Shown in pieces: positions 15,174 through 23,472 of a stretch of DNA of 64,000 nt. Both the position numbers and the translations under genes were made by a program. Numbering within the stretch: position 1 is the stretch's first letter; every line of letters starts with the position of its first letter. The DNA comes from Brevibacterium permense (GTDB taxonomy: Bacteria; Actinomycetota; Actinomycetes; Actinomycetales; Brevibacteriaceae), in the NCBI RefSeq assembly GCF_025506275.1, contig NZ_QYCP01000085.1, forward strand, positions 59,478 to 123,477. The letters are read 5' to 3'. The notes under the pieces were generated by a model. The model saw only the letters and a program-made list of their open reading frames with translations, was not told the origin of the DNA and did no database searches.

Positions 15174-17201
15174 GTGACAGCCTCACCTTCACCCGCTTCG
15201 TCCGCTAAAGCTTCGGGCAAGCTGCCCCTGGGCGGCCTGCTCGCCTTGGCCGCGAGCGGCTTCCTCACCGCCATGCTCGAGACCATGCCCGCAGGTCTCC
15301 TCCCCGCGATCAGCGAGGACCTCGGAATCACAGAGTCCGCGGCAGGCCAGACGGTCACCGTCTACGCCCTCGGCTCGATCGTCGGTGCGATTCCCATCAT
15401 CAGCGCCACCATGGGGTGGCCGCGCAGACGCCTGCTCGTCATGGCACTCACCGGATACGCGGTCACCAGCATCGTCGTCGCCGCCTCGCCCGTGTATACG
15501 TTGACGCTGGCTGCTCGGTTCGTCGCGGGACTCTTCGCCGGCGTCGTCTGGGGAGTCGCCGCGGGCTATGCGGCCCGGCTCACCCCTCCAGAGCACCGCG
15601 GGCGCGGCCTGACGATCGCACTATCCGGCCCTCCTATCGCCCTCGCTGTGGGGACTCCGATCGGCACAGCGATCGCTGAGCTCATCGGCTGGCGACCTAC
15701 GTTCATCGTCATGGCGCTCCTGTCCGCCGCCGTCCTCGTCTGGGTGCTCACCGTCGTGCCCGACTTTCCCGGACAGCCCAAGGGTGAGCGCGCCTCGGTG
15801 ATCGCCGCGGCCCGGCGTCCCGGCGTCCTCGCGATCATCGCCGCTTCTGTGCTGTTCATCATCGGCCACTACGTGTTCTACACATACGCCTCGACGTACA
15901 CCGCGCACGTCGGCATGAGCGGAGGGCTCAGCACCGTGCTGCTCACCTTCGGACTGGCCGCACTCGTCGGACTCTGGGCCACGGGAATATTCATCGACCG
16001 CCACCTACGCACCCTCATGTTGGTGGATGTTGCACTCGTGGGCGTCGGGATGACCGCCCTCGGCCTCGCCGACGGCGTCCCTGCTCTTGTCTACGTGAGT
16101 GCGGCGATCTGGGGCCTCGCGTTCGGCGGTGCGGGCGGGGCCCTGCCACAGGCGGCTCTTACCAACGCTGCCGGAGACGCCGTCGACGCCGCCCAGTCGG
16201 TCATGGTCACCGGGTGGAACGTCGGGATCGCGGCAGGAGGAGTGCTCGGTGGTGTGTTCCTGGCGGGCTTCGGAGCCGGGGCTCTGCCATGGGTCAACCT
16301 TGCCTTCCTGGTCCTCGTTTTCGTCATCGTGCTCGCCGCACGCGGCCATGGATTTCCGACCAGCGCCCGCATTGACGTTGACGCAGATGTGAAGGTTGGA
16401 CGATGGCACCATGACCACACGCAAGATGCTGCTAGGTATGCAGTTCGGAAACGGCTACGGATCGCAGACGACCGCGTGGCGGGCACCGCGCGTCGATCCC
16501 TTTGCCTACACCGATTTCGACGCCATGGTCCGCTATGCGCAGGTAGCCGAGCGCGGCAAACTCCAGTTCCTGTTCCTGCCCGACACACCGGCCCTATCGA
16601 GCGACCTCACCCACGAAGCCCCGCAGATGACGCTCGAGCCGCTCATCACTTTGGCCGCCGTTGCAAGGGAAACTTCACACATCGGCCTGGTGTCGACGGC
16701 GTCGACGACCTTCATGGAGCCGTACAACCTCGCCCGACAGTTCAAGACGCTCGACGTGCTCAGCCACGGACGCATGGGCTGGAACCCCGCGACCACCAGC
16801 GACCCGAACGCCGCTGCGAACTTCGGCGCACAGGTGGCCGATCGCCCCGAACGCTACAAGCGCGCGCACGAGACCATCCAGATCGTCCAGGCGCTCTGGG
16901 GAAGCTGGCAGGAGAACGCGTGGATCGGAGACAAGGCAGCTGGACGCTTTGCGGACATGTCGAAGATCGTACCGGTCAACCTCGGTGGCACGCACGTCGC
17001 TTCGCGTGGGCCGCTGCCGATCCCGCCATCGGAGCAGGGGCAGCCAGTCGTCTTCCAGGCGGGAGGAGGCGCGAACGGGCTCGGCATCGCCGGTCGATAC
17101 GCGAACGGCGTGATCGGCTCGACCTTCACGATCGACGATGCCCGTGCCCAACGCCAGGCAGCTCGCGACGCCGCGGAGCAGGTGGGGCGGGATCCGGATG
17201 A
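15174..17201 (+). CDS. MFS transporter whose frame lacks its natural stop and runs into the next gene
   Basis: Residues 1-400 are a 12-helix major facilitator (drug or sugar efflux type): LETMPAGLLPAISEDLGITE, a loop AGYAARLTPPEHRGRGLTIA and a last helix LAFLVLVFVIVLAARGHGF. GTG 15174 has AGGAG ten bases upstream. Homologues of this shape end just after the last helix. Here the frame instead continues about 270 residues in the wrong frame across the monooxygenase gene, giving Arg/Pro/His-rich nonsense. A single-base indel near 16360-16374 would restore a TGA stop, so the functional part is about 15174-16375. It could be sequencing error or mutation. Confidence 0.7.
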   Translation: MTASPSPASSAKASGKLPLGGLLALAASGFLTAMLETMPAGLLPAISEDLGITESAAGQTVTVYALGSIVGAIPIISATMGWPRRRLLVMALTGYAVTSIVVAASPVYTLTLAARFVAGLFAGVVWGVAAGYAARLTPPEHRGRGLTIALSGPPIALAVGTPIGTAIAELIGWRPTFIVMALLSAAVLVWVLTVVPDFPGQPKGERASVIAAARRPGVLAIIAASVLFIIGHYVFYTYASTYTAHVGMSGGLSTVLLTFGLAALVGLWATGIFIDRHLRTLMLVDVALVGVGMTALGLADGVPALVYVSAAIWGLAFGGAGGALPQAALTNAAGDAVDAAQSVMVTGWNVGIAAGGVLGGVFLAGFGAGALPWVNLAFLVLVFVIVLAARGHGFPTSARIDVDADVKVGRWHHDHTQDAARYAVRKRLRIADDRVAGTARRSLCLHRFRRHGPLCAGSRARQTPVPVPARHTGPIERPHPRSPADDARAAHHFGRRCKGNFTHRPGVDGVDDLHGAVQPRPTVQDARRAQPRTHGLEPRDHQRPERRCELRRTGGRSPRTLQARARDHPDRPGALGKLAGERVDRRQGSWTLCGHVEDRTGQPRWHARRFAWAAADPAIGAGAASRLPGGRRRERARHRRSIRERRDRLDLHDRRCPCPTPGSSRRRGAGGAGSG

Positions 17202-17733
17202 GATCAAGTTCTTCGCGGGCGTGATGCCGGCTATCGCGCCGACAGTGCGCGAGGCGATTGATGGCCGACTGCAACTCGGTGCCGACACGTTCCTCCGCCG
17301 CGTTCCCTACCTCGGGCAGATGCTCGGCATCGAGCTACGGCCGGCGCAGTTGGACTGCCCGCTCACTCCGACGCAGCTGGAGGCCGCGCGCCCTACGCCG
17401 TTCGACCCGCGCGCGCCTCGCGCCCTGAAAGTGGCCGCACAGGGATGGACGGTCCGCGAGATCCTCGCCCATGGGGTGATCGACTACCACCCGACTCCCA
17501 TCGGCCCGGGATCGGTCACGGCCGATCACATGCAGGAGTGGTTCGAGGCCGGCGCGGTCGACGGCTTCTGGGTCTCGATCGACGTGTACGAGAACGGCGT
17601 CGACACCTTTGTCGACGAGGTCGTGCCGATCCTCCAACAACGGGGTCTCTTCCACGAGGAATACGAGTGCACGACACTGCCCGACCACCTCGGAGTCGCG
17701 CGCCAGTACGGTCCAGACCCGAGGATCTCATGA
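16411..17733 (+). CDS. NtaA/SnaA/DszA-family FMN-dependent monooxygenase (LLM class)
   Basis: 440 residues of the bacterial-luciferase-like fold: MLLGMQFGNGYGSQTTAWR, VAERGKLQFLFLPDTPALSS, GLVSTASTTFMEPYNLARQF, DVLSHGRMGWNPATTSDPNA and the family's VVFQAGGGANGLGIAGRYAN. These enzymes use reduced FMN from a separate reductase to oxidise nitrilotriacetate, sulfonates, dibenzothiophene sulfone or similar compounds. The flavin reductase encoded next, with a 4-base overlap (ATGA at 17730), is the expected partner. I prefer ATG 16411; a TTG at 16396 is possible. The substrate is unknown. Confidence 0.88.
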   Translation: MTTRKMLLGMQFGNGYGSQTTAWRAPRVDPFAYTDFDAMVRYAQVAERGKLQFLFLPDTPALSSDLTHEAPQMTLEPLITLAAVARETSHIGLVSTASTTFMEPYNLARQFKTLDVLSHGRMGWNPATTSDPNAAANFGAQVADRPERYKRAHETIQIVQALWGSWQENAWIGDKAAGRFADMSKIVPVNLGGTHVASRGPLPIPPSEQGQPVVFQAGGGANGLGIAGRYANGVIGSTFTIDDARAQRQAARDAAEQVGRDPDEIKFFAGVMPAIAPTVREAIDGRLQLGADTFLRRVPYLGQMLGIELRPAQLDCPLTPTQLEAARPTPFDPRAPRALKVAAQGWTVREILAHGVIDYHPTPIGPGSVTADHMQEWFEAGAVDGFWVSIDVYENGVDTFVDEVVPILQQRGLFHEEYECTTLPDHLGVARQYGPDPRIS

Positions 17734-18206
17734 GCAAACCCACACCTGAGGCTATGCGCCACACCCTCGCGGGCTTCGCGACCGGACTGTCGGTCGTCGC
17801 CTCCGAGATCGACGGACGGATCATCGGCATGCCGGCCAACTCACTCGTCTCCGTCTCTCTGGACCCGCCGCTGGTCTCGCTGTCGTTCGCCCACACCTCG
17901 ACGACGTGGCCCGCGCTTCGGACTGCACCTCGGTGGGGCATCAGCGTGCTCGGCGAACGCGACGAGGCCCTCCTCGATCGACTGCGCCGCCCCGCCGCAA
18001 CACGATTCACCGGCATCGAGATGGACGTCTTCGCCGAGGCCGCATTCGTGCGCGGAGCGTTGGCGAGGCTGGCGGTCGAACCGCGCACCTCCGTGGAAGC
18101 CGGCGATCACACGCTCATGCTGCTGAAGGTGCTCGACCTATACAGAGACGAAGAGCAGCAGCCGCTGATCTTTTTCGGCAGCGAGACGCACCGTCTGCGG
18201 GCGTAG
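17730..18206 (+). CDS. Flavin reductase domain protein (FMN supplier to the monooxygenase)
   Basis: 158 residues with the flavin-reductase split-barrel: RHTLAGFATGLSVVASEIDG, GMPANSLVSVSLDPPLVSLS, WGISVLGERDEALLDRL, RFTGIEM, and a C-terminal HTLMLLKVLDLYRDEEQQPLIFFGS. The 'T.nS..svS.dPPl.s.s' signature is clear. It overlaps the monooxygenase by ATGA, so a two-component FMNH2 system is inferred. It is the last gene of its module; repeat R9 begins 12 bp after the stop. Confidence 0.87.
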   Translation: MSKPTPEAMRHTLAGFATGLSVVASEIDGRIIGMPANSLVSVSLDPPLVSLSFAHTSTTWPALRTAPRWGISVLGERDEALLDRLRRPAATRFTGIEMDVFAEAAFVRGALARLAVEPRTSVEAGDHTLMLLKVLDLYRDEEQQPLIFFGSETHRLRA

Positions 18207-18217
18207 TGCCCGACTAA

Positions 18218-18267
18218 TCACACATTGAACCGGAACTCCACCACGTTCCGTAGCCGAATAACGTCTG
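18218..18267 (-). repeat. ychF 3'-end-like repeat R9
   Basis: Minus-strand translation gives DVIRLRNVVEFRFNV and TGA. It is colinear with R5 over the whole 44-bp site and ends in AACGTCTG (18260-18267), the same right edge as R2. Confidence 0.82.
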
Positions 18268-18344
18268 AAGGCACACGCGCCCGCCTTCAGCTCGGGAAGC
18301 TCGCCGTGCGCCGCGATCCCGGCGAGTGACACCAGACTTACCGG

Positions 18345-21300
18345 TCAGCGCAGTCCACGCCGGAATCGTTCAGCGTCCTCCTCGTTCCGCCGTGCGTCGC
18401 TCTCGTACGAGGCAGCAATTCGCCTAAACAAACCAGCCACCCGAGGCGCGCTATCGGCAAGCGCTTCCGCCTTGACTCGATAGTCCGAGGCGAGTCTAAG
18501 TTCTTGATCGCCGCCGTCTTCCAAGCCGCGACTAGTGACGCCGCGACTATTAACGATCTGGAGGTAGAGGCCGGTCTCGATGTGATCGAGCTGCACTTCT
18601 TCGAGGAGATCCTGCACGACGATGCCGGGCCAAGTACCGTCGGCGTCTGGTGGGGTGTGCCCGAGAACCTGACCAATCTGCTTCAGACCAACCTCAGTCC
18701 GCCCGCGTTCGGCCAAAAGCTCCATTGCCCGATCAAGCCAGGCTCGAAGCGCCTCGGCATTCATGAAGCCATCGACGAGCCCAGGCGGCGTGTCCCATGC
18801 ATTGAGCAGGCGGAAAGCATTGGTCGCCATGGAAACGTCGCATTGTTCTTCGTCGACCTGTTCCTCGGCGCTTTTGTCGTCTTCACCGCTCGGCCGGGCA
18901 CGGTAGACAGTGCACACAATCTCGACAAATGATGCAGGGTCAACAGCCAAGCTTTCGGATAACGTTGGTGCTTTCGCGTCAAAGCCGAGCGCCGGAAGAT
19001 ACGACCACTGCAGTCGAACAAGGTCGCCAGACGCAAGATGATCGCGCATGGCTTCGAGGTAGGAAAATAGTTGCTGGAAGTCATAGGTCGATAGGTCGCG
19101 AGCAGCGGCAGATTGAGCTTGATCTGCCAAGAGTCCGTCCAGCGCCCTCACAATGAGCTTCGCTGCCTGTGGGCGCGGCCCGTCCTTGTCGATGTGGGAG
19201 TACATGCTCATGAGATGCAAGACGTCGGCGTAGCGACCAGCTTGGATCAATCGATCGGAAACCTCGTCGACCATGTCGAAGTCTTGCCCCAAGCCGAACG
19301 GCTGAAACGCCTCCCAGTACCTGATCTCAAGCTCCGGGTCTGCAGTAGCCAGAGCCCATGCCTCCGGTAGGTTGTCTCGCGCGACAAGCAGGAGTCGAGC
19401 ACGCTGATCGACCGTGAGGTTGTCCCGTTCGAGTAAGCCTGTGATGAGCGCGAACCCTTCGTAGGCATAGCGAGTTGAGAAGTACGACATCGCGGTGCTG
19501 GTGAGATCTTGGTCGTCAGACGCCAACCAAGCAAGAAGTTCTTCATCGTGCGACGAGCCGTCGTTCGCTAGGGCGATGCCAACGGACCCGTGTACCGATG
19601 CGTCACGTGCCAGTCTTGTGATTGCGTCAAATCCACCCTCGGATTCAATCTCCTTGATGGCTTCGACGCGTTGGCGTCCAAGTTCGCGCTCAAAGCCTTC
19701 GTAATCATCTTGTCTGCGAGCGCCGACATACGGAGTCCATGACTGGAATAGTCCGACCAGTCGGACGTACGCGGACTTTGGCCGGTAGCGCGCGGCCAGC
19801 GCGTCGAGCTTGCCCAGCTCCTCATCGGGGAGCGCCCATGCAGCACCCGGAAACTCTCGGTGATGGCCGATAAGGTCCACGAGTGCTCGCCACACCGTGT
19901 CCTGAAAATCAGTCGCTACCTCCGGCTGGTTGACCATCGAATCGAGGGCAGCCACCACACGCTCTCGATCTGCTGGTGGCAACTCTGAAGTGTGAGCAAG
20001 GATCGCTGACCAGCGCTGTGCGTCTCTGCCTGCGTCCTCGATACAGCGCTCGACCGCGGCGGTCGTCATCTTCCAGATCTCGCCGTATGTCACCGAAAGC
20101 TTGTCCGGCTTCCAGGTTCGGAACGCTGGTGCGCTGATCGGAAAGTGCATCCCGTGATTCTCTGGAAGCATGCTGCACTCCAACTTCCAGGCGGCGTAGG
20201 GATGCCTGTGCCGCAACGTGTCGAGGACTGTGATTCGCCGGTCAGGGTCGACGGAGTTGTCAGGATGCCACGGGCGGAAAATCGCGGCCAGTGAGGCGGC
20301 GGGACGGTTTGACATCCGGCCACCAGGATCGATCTCGTCCAGGCGTGCCAGTAGATCGACGGCACGTCCGAAGTGATCGGGGGACCAAGACACGCACTCA
20401 AGGGCCCACAGCAGATTGCTATGGGGAGTGCTGCCCGAGAAGATCCCGGATTCGTCCGCATTGTCCTGAAACAGGGTGGCCAACAAAGGGTTATCGCCCG
20501 CTGTTGCTGCGCCGACCGCCTCGAGGAAGGCGTCTGGCCCGGCCTCAGCGAGCAGCGGCAAGATGTCAGCGAGCGACTGCCACGCCTGCCCGGTGCCGTC
20601 TGCCGACGCCCACTCGAGCAGCTTCCGGACCAGATAGTTTGCGAACTCTGAACCTGATGCCCCGCCCGACAAGGCGACATTTCCGCCATACATTCCCAAT
20701 AGGGCCAGTGACTGAGCGAGGCCGCGGCGGAGGTCACCGGAATAACGGCGAGTCTTACCGTCGATCGATGCTCTCCACCGTTGGTCCGGCGGTAGCTTGA
20801 GGGCCGGATCGCCTTCTGCGAGGACCATCTCGACGATGGACTCGAATCGCTTCATGTCGTCGTCAGTCAGCTTCGACACCAAAAGCATCCACGCATCCAC
20901 CGCCGAGACAAGATGCCATGTTCCGCCAGTGCGGATTGCCAGAGGATCAGTAGGGCTGTCGGCTATCCCTGTGATCGTCTCTCTGAACGACTCGTAGTCG
21001 GTTTCCGTAAGCGTCTCGAGGATCGAGCGATCCCCTTCTGCGTTGTCTCCCCAGGAGCCAGCTAACAGGATTGATCGGACGCTTCGGGACGGACTCGCGT
21101 CAGCCCAGGTCGGTCGATGTAGGACGATCTTTACGGCCAGGTGACGCCGAAGACTAGTCAAGCTTCGACGTGCGAGCCTGCCGAGCGTGTCGGCCCTATC
21201 TTTATCCGTGACTCCAGCGCTCGTCAGCGCGGCTGCAACCTCAGCGGCGTCCAACGCCGGAAGTGTGACGTCGGCACCTTCGTTCGAGAGGACTGGCACA

Positions 21301-22166
21301 CAAACGTTGTGCGCGGTACCGGCGGGGATCTCCCTAGCCAGCTCGGGTGTGCGAGGGACCAAGATGAGCGGTTGGGACGAGGTCATCAACTGCCTCCACG
21401 TGGATACGTCGTCGACGAACGCGAGCCGTGCGAGCATCTGCCCGCTGCCTTGGTCGTCAAGGTTGACGGCGATAGCAGCGACGAAGGCGCAAATCTCCTC
21501 CATCGATGCGCCAGCAACCGTGGTGAGGGAACCGGATGAAGCAAGCCGATCTTCGAGGCCCTTTGCATCATCAGCTCGACCAGCGAGCACGACTTCCGGT
21601 GTCAATGCCGGATTCGTTTGCGTTGCCCAGTCGCGCCACCAAGTCAGACCTGTGCGAAGACCGAACGGCGAAAGGCCGAGCTCCTCCGAGAGCCACGCCC
21701 AAGTGGTTGGCGCTGCCTCAAGCCATGTCTCGATGTCGTCTAGCCCGAGGGCTCTAACGTCCCTCCAGACCTTGTCGCTTCGCTTATCTCTAGCCCATGT
21801 GGCCCGTCCCGTCCAAGGACGCAGGATCGCCTCGACGTAGGTGCAATCAGTTGTTGGCGTGCCATCCGGGGTGTCTGCTCGCTTGGAGTAGTCCTCATCG
21901 GCCTTCGTGTTGGGGCTGGAATTGACCGACAGCTCCCACACCGACAACCCATCCGGAACCCAAGCCGTCGCTTTTGTTGTCCGAACAGAACCGTCCCAGC
22001 CGCCGGCCGCTACGCCGTCGCCCGCGGGCACGCCGAGCTCGACCAGGCCCGGTGTGGTCTCAAGGAGGAGGCGTCGCACCAGACGAGGGAACTCAGACTG
22101 CGAGCGACGCGAGTCGGCCCAGCTTTGCAATTTGCTGCGGTCTATGTACCCCGTTCGAGCCTTCAT
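18345..22166 (-). CDS. 1273-residue probable defence protein with nuclease-like N-terminus
   Basis: A very large single gene filling its own module. Residues 1-100 (KLQSWADSRRSQSEFPRLVR, AGDGVAAGGWDGSVR, WVPDGLSVWELSVNSSPN, TKADEDYSKR) resemble a restriction-endonuclease-like fold with candidate residues D58, E78 and K88. Residues 110-165 (VWRDVRALGLDDIETWLEAAPTTWAWLSEELG split over the region) and LTPEVVLAGRADDAKGLEDR recall a family of large uncharacterised proteins with a degenerate NTPase-like middle; no Walker A is visible. The remaining 1000 residues look like helical repeats. Codon use is more AT-rich than in the flanking core genes. Anti-phage function is inferred from architecture and island setting. 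Confidence 0.7.
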   Translation of the reverse strand: MKARTGYIDRSKLQSWADSRRSQSEFPRLVRRLLLETTPGLVELGVPAGDGVAAGGWDGSVRTTKATAWVPDGLSVWELSVNSSPNTKADEDYSKRADTPDGTPTTDCTYVEAILRPWTGRATWARDKRSDKVWRDVRALGLDDIETWLEAAPTTWAWLSEELGLSPFGLRTGLTWWRDWATQTNPALTPEVVLAGRADDAKGLEDRLASSGSLTTVAGASMEEICAFVAAIAVNLDDQGSGQMLARLAFVDDVSTWRQLMTSSQPLILVPRTPELAREIPAGTAHNVCVPVLSNEGADVTLPALDAAEVAAALTSAGVTDKDRADTLGRLARRSLTSLRRHLAVKIVLHRPTWADASPSRSVRSILLAGSWGDNAEGDRSILETLTETDYESFRETITGIADSPTDPLAIRTGGTWHLVSAVDAWMLLVSKLTDDDMKRFESIVEMVLAEGDPALKLPPDQRWRASIDGKTRRYSGDLRRGLAQSLALLGMYGGNVALSGGASGSEFANYLVRKLLEWASADGTGQAWQSLADILPLLAEAGPDAFLEAVGAATAGDNPLLATLFQDNADESGIFSGSTPHSNLLWALECVSWSPDHFGRAVDLLARLDEIDPGGRMSNRPAASLAAIFRPWHPDNSVDPDRRITVLDTLRHRHPYAAWKLECSMLPENHGMHFPISAPAFRTWKPDKLSVTYGEIWKMTTAAVERCIEDAGRDAQRWSAILAHTSELPPADRERVVAALDSMVNQPEVATDFQDTVWRALVDLIGHHREFPGAAWALPDEELGKLDALAARYRPKSAYVRLVGLFQSWTPYVGARRQDDYEGFERELGRQRVEAIKEIESEGGFDAITRLARDASVHGSVGIALANDGSSHDEELLAWLASDDQDLTSTAMSYFSTRYAYEGFALITGLLERDNLTVDQRARLLLVARDNLPEAWALATADPELEIRYWEAFQPFGLGQDFDMVDEVSDRLIQAGRYADVLHLMSMYSHIDKDGPRPQAAKLIVRALDGLLADQAQSAAARDLSTYDFQQLFSYLEAMRDHLASGDLVRLQWSYLPALGFDAKAPTLSESLAVDPASFVEIVCTVYRARPSGEDDKSAEEQVDEEQCDVSMATNAFRLLNAWDTPPGLVDGFMNAEALRAWLDRAMELLAERGRTEVGLKQIGQVLGHTPPDADGTWPGIVVQDLLEEVQLDHIETGLYLQIVNSRGVTSRGLEDGGDQELRLASDYRVKAEALADSAPRVAGLFRRIAASYESDARRNEEDAERFRRGLR

Positions 22167-22314
22167 CGTTCACGTCCTCGGTCGCGCATGCGTTAGTAAT
22201 CACATCTTATGGGAGGGCGAGATCCGACCCGAGCGAATTTATTGGCCGGACGATTCCGTTGATCGAACGAAATGGCCTGCATCAATCAATGCATAAAGAC
22301 GAAAGATGGTGGCA

Positions 22315-22342
22315 CTACACATTAAAGCGGAACTCCACCACG
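22315..22342 (-). repeat. ychF 3' end: anchor copy of the repeat family (R0)
   Basis: The last codons of the intact ychF (GDVVEFRFNV, TAG) contain the sequence repeated nine times downstream; GGAACTCCACCACGT is identical to R9 over most of its length. I infer this is the attachment point at which modules were inserted, each restoring the ychF end. Confidence 0.75.
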
Positions 22343-23400
22343 TCCCCATCGACCATGATGTAGTCCTTGCCTTCCATCCGGACCTTGCCGGCGGACTTCG
22401 CGGCAGCCATGGAACCGTTCGCATCGAGATCATCGAAGGACACGATCTCGGCCTTGATGAAGCCCTTCTGGAAGTCCGTATGGATGACTCCGGCTGCCTC
22501 GGGGGCGGTGGCGCCCTTCGGAATCGTCCACGCACGAGATTCCTTGGGTCCGGCGGTGAGGTAGGTCTGCAGACCGAGGGTGTCGAAGCCGACGCGAGCG
22601 AGCTGATCGAGCCCGCTCTCCTCCTGACCCGTCGACTCGAGCATCTCCCGCGCCTCTTCTTCATCGAGCTCCGCGAGCTCGGACTCGAACTTCGCATCGA
22701 GGAAGATCGCCTCGACGGGAGCCACGAGGGCCCGCATCTCGTTCTTCTTATCCTCATCGGCGAGCACCTCGTCGTCGACATTGAAGACGTAGAGGAAGGG
22801 CTTGACCGTCATCAGCTGCAGCTCGCGCAGCGCACTGACATCGAAATTCTCGGCCTGCATCGCCTGGTAGAGCGTCCGCCCGCCTTCGAGGATCTCGGTG
22901 GCGGCATCGATCGCGGTCAGCTGCTCGGCAGGAGCACGCTTGCCTTTGACTTCCTTCTCGATCCGGGGCCGCGCTTTCTCCAGCGTCTGCAGGTCGGCGA
23001 GGATGAGTTCGGTGTTGATCGTGTCGATGTCATCGGCTGGGCTGATCTTGCCGTCGACGTGGACGACATCGTCGTCGACGAATCCACGGATCACCTGGCA
23101 GATCGCATCGGCTTCACGAATGTTGGCCAGGAACTGGTTGCCCAAGCCCTCGCCCTCAGAGGCGCCGCGCACGATTCCGGCGATGTCGACGAAGTCGACG
23201 GTGGCATTGAGGATGCGTTCGGAGGAGAAGATCTCTGCCAGTCGCGTGAGTCGCTCATCCGGCAGAGGGACCACGCCCACGTTCGGTTCGATCGTCGCGA
23301 ACGGGTAGTTCGCCGCGAGAACTTGGTTCTTGGTCAGTGCGTTAAACATGGTCGACTTGCCGACATTGGGCAGTCCCACGATTCCAATAGTCAAAGCCAC
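22315..23400 (-). CDS. ychF: YchF/OLA1-type P-loop ATPase/GTPase
   Basis: 361 residues, normal for YchF (about 363). G1 P-loop GIVGLPNVGKSTMFNALT, switch region NYPFATIEPNVGVVPLPDERL, VDFVDIAGIVRGASEGEGLG (G3), FNVDDEV at the G4 position (no NKxD, hence ATP-tolerant binding), and the C-terminal TGS domain ending GDVVEFRFNV. YchF binds ribosomes and influences translation and stress responses. GTG 23400 is the natural start (VALTIGIVGLP); longer frames add non-family sequence. The intact C-terminus shows that module insertion downstream has not damaged it. Confidence 0.96.
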   Translation of the reverse strand: MALTIGIVGLPNVGKSTMFNALTKNQVLAANYPFATIEPNVGVVPLPDERLTRLAEIFSSERILNATVDFVDIAGIVRGASEGEGLGNQFLANIREADAICQVIRGFVDDDVVHVDGKISPADDIDTINTELILADLQTLEKARPRIEKEVKGKRAPAEQLTAIDAATEILEGGRTLYQAMQAENFDVSALRELQLMTVKPFLYVFNVDDEVLADEDKKNEMRALVAPVEAIFLDAKFESELAELDEEEAREMLESTGQEESGLDQLARVGFDTLGLQTYLTAGPKESRAWTIPKGATAPEAAGVIHTDFQKGFIKAEIVSFDDLDANGSMAAAKSAGKVRMEGKDYIMVDGDVVEFRFNV

Positions 23401-23472
23401 GGTATCCAAGTCTAGCCGTCGCCGAGGTGGTCCTCGAATTCTCGCGTCAGTGCCCTCTGTCACCCTGGAACC

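Noticed and set aside
872..18267. CRISPR array made of the regularly worded repeats
   Set aside because: Spacing is 0.8-5 kb with genes in between, and no cas genes are present.
872..22342. Classical integron attC sites
   Set aside because: The repeats have paired ends but not the RYYYAAC/GTTRRRY arrangement, and no IntI gene is visible. The array is only analogous to an integron.
22306..23415. 369-codon plus-strand frame over ychF
   Set aside because: The minus-strand frame is an unmistakable YchF GTPase.
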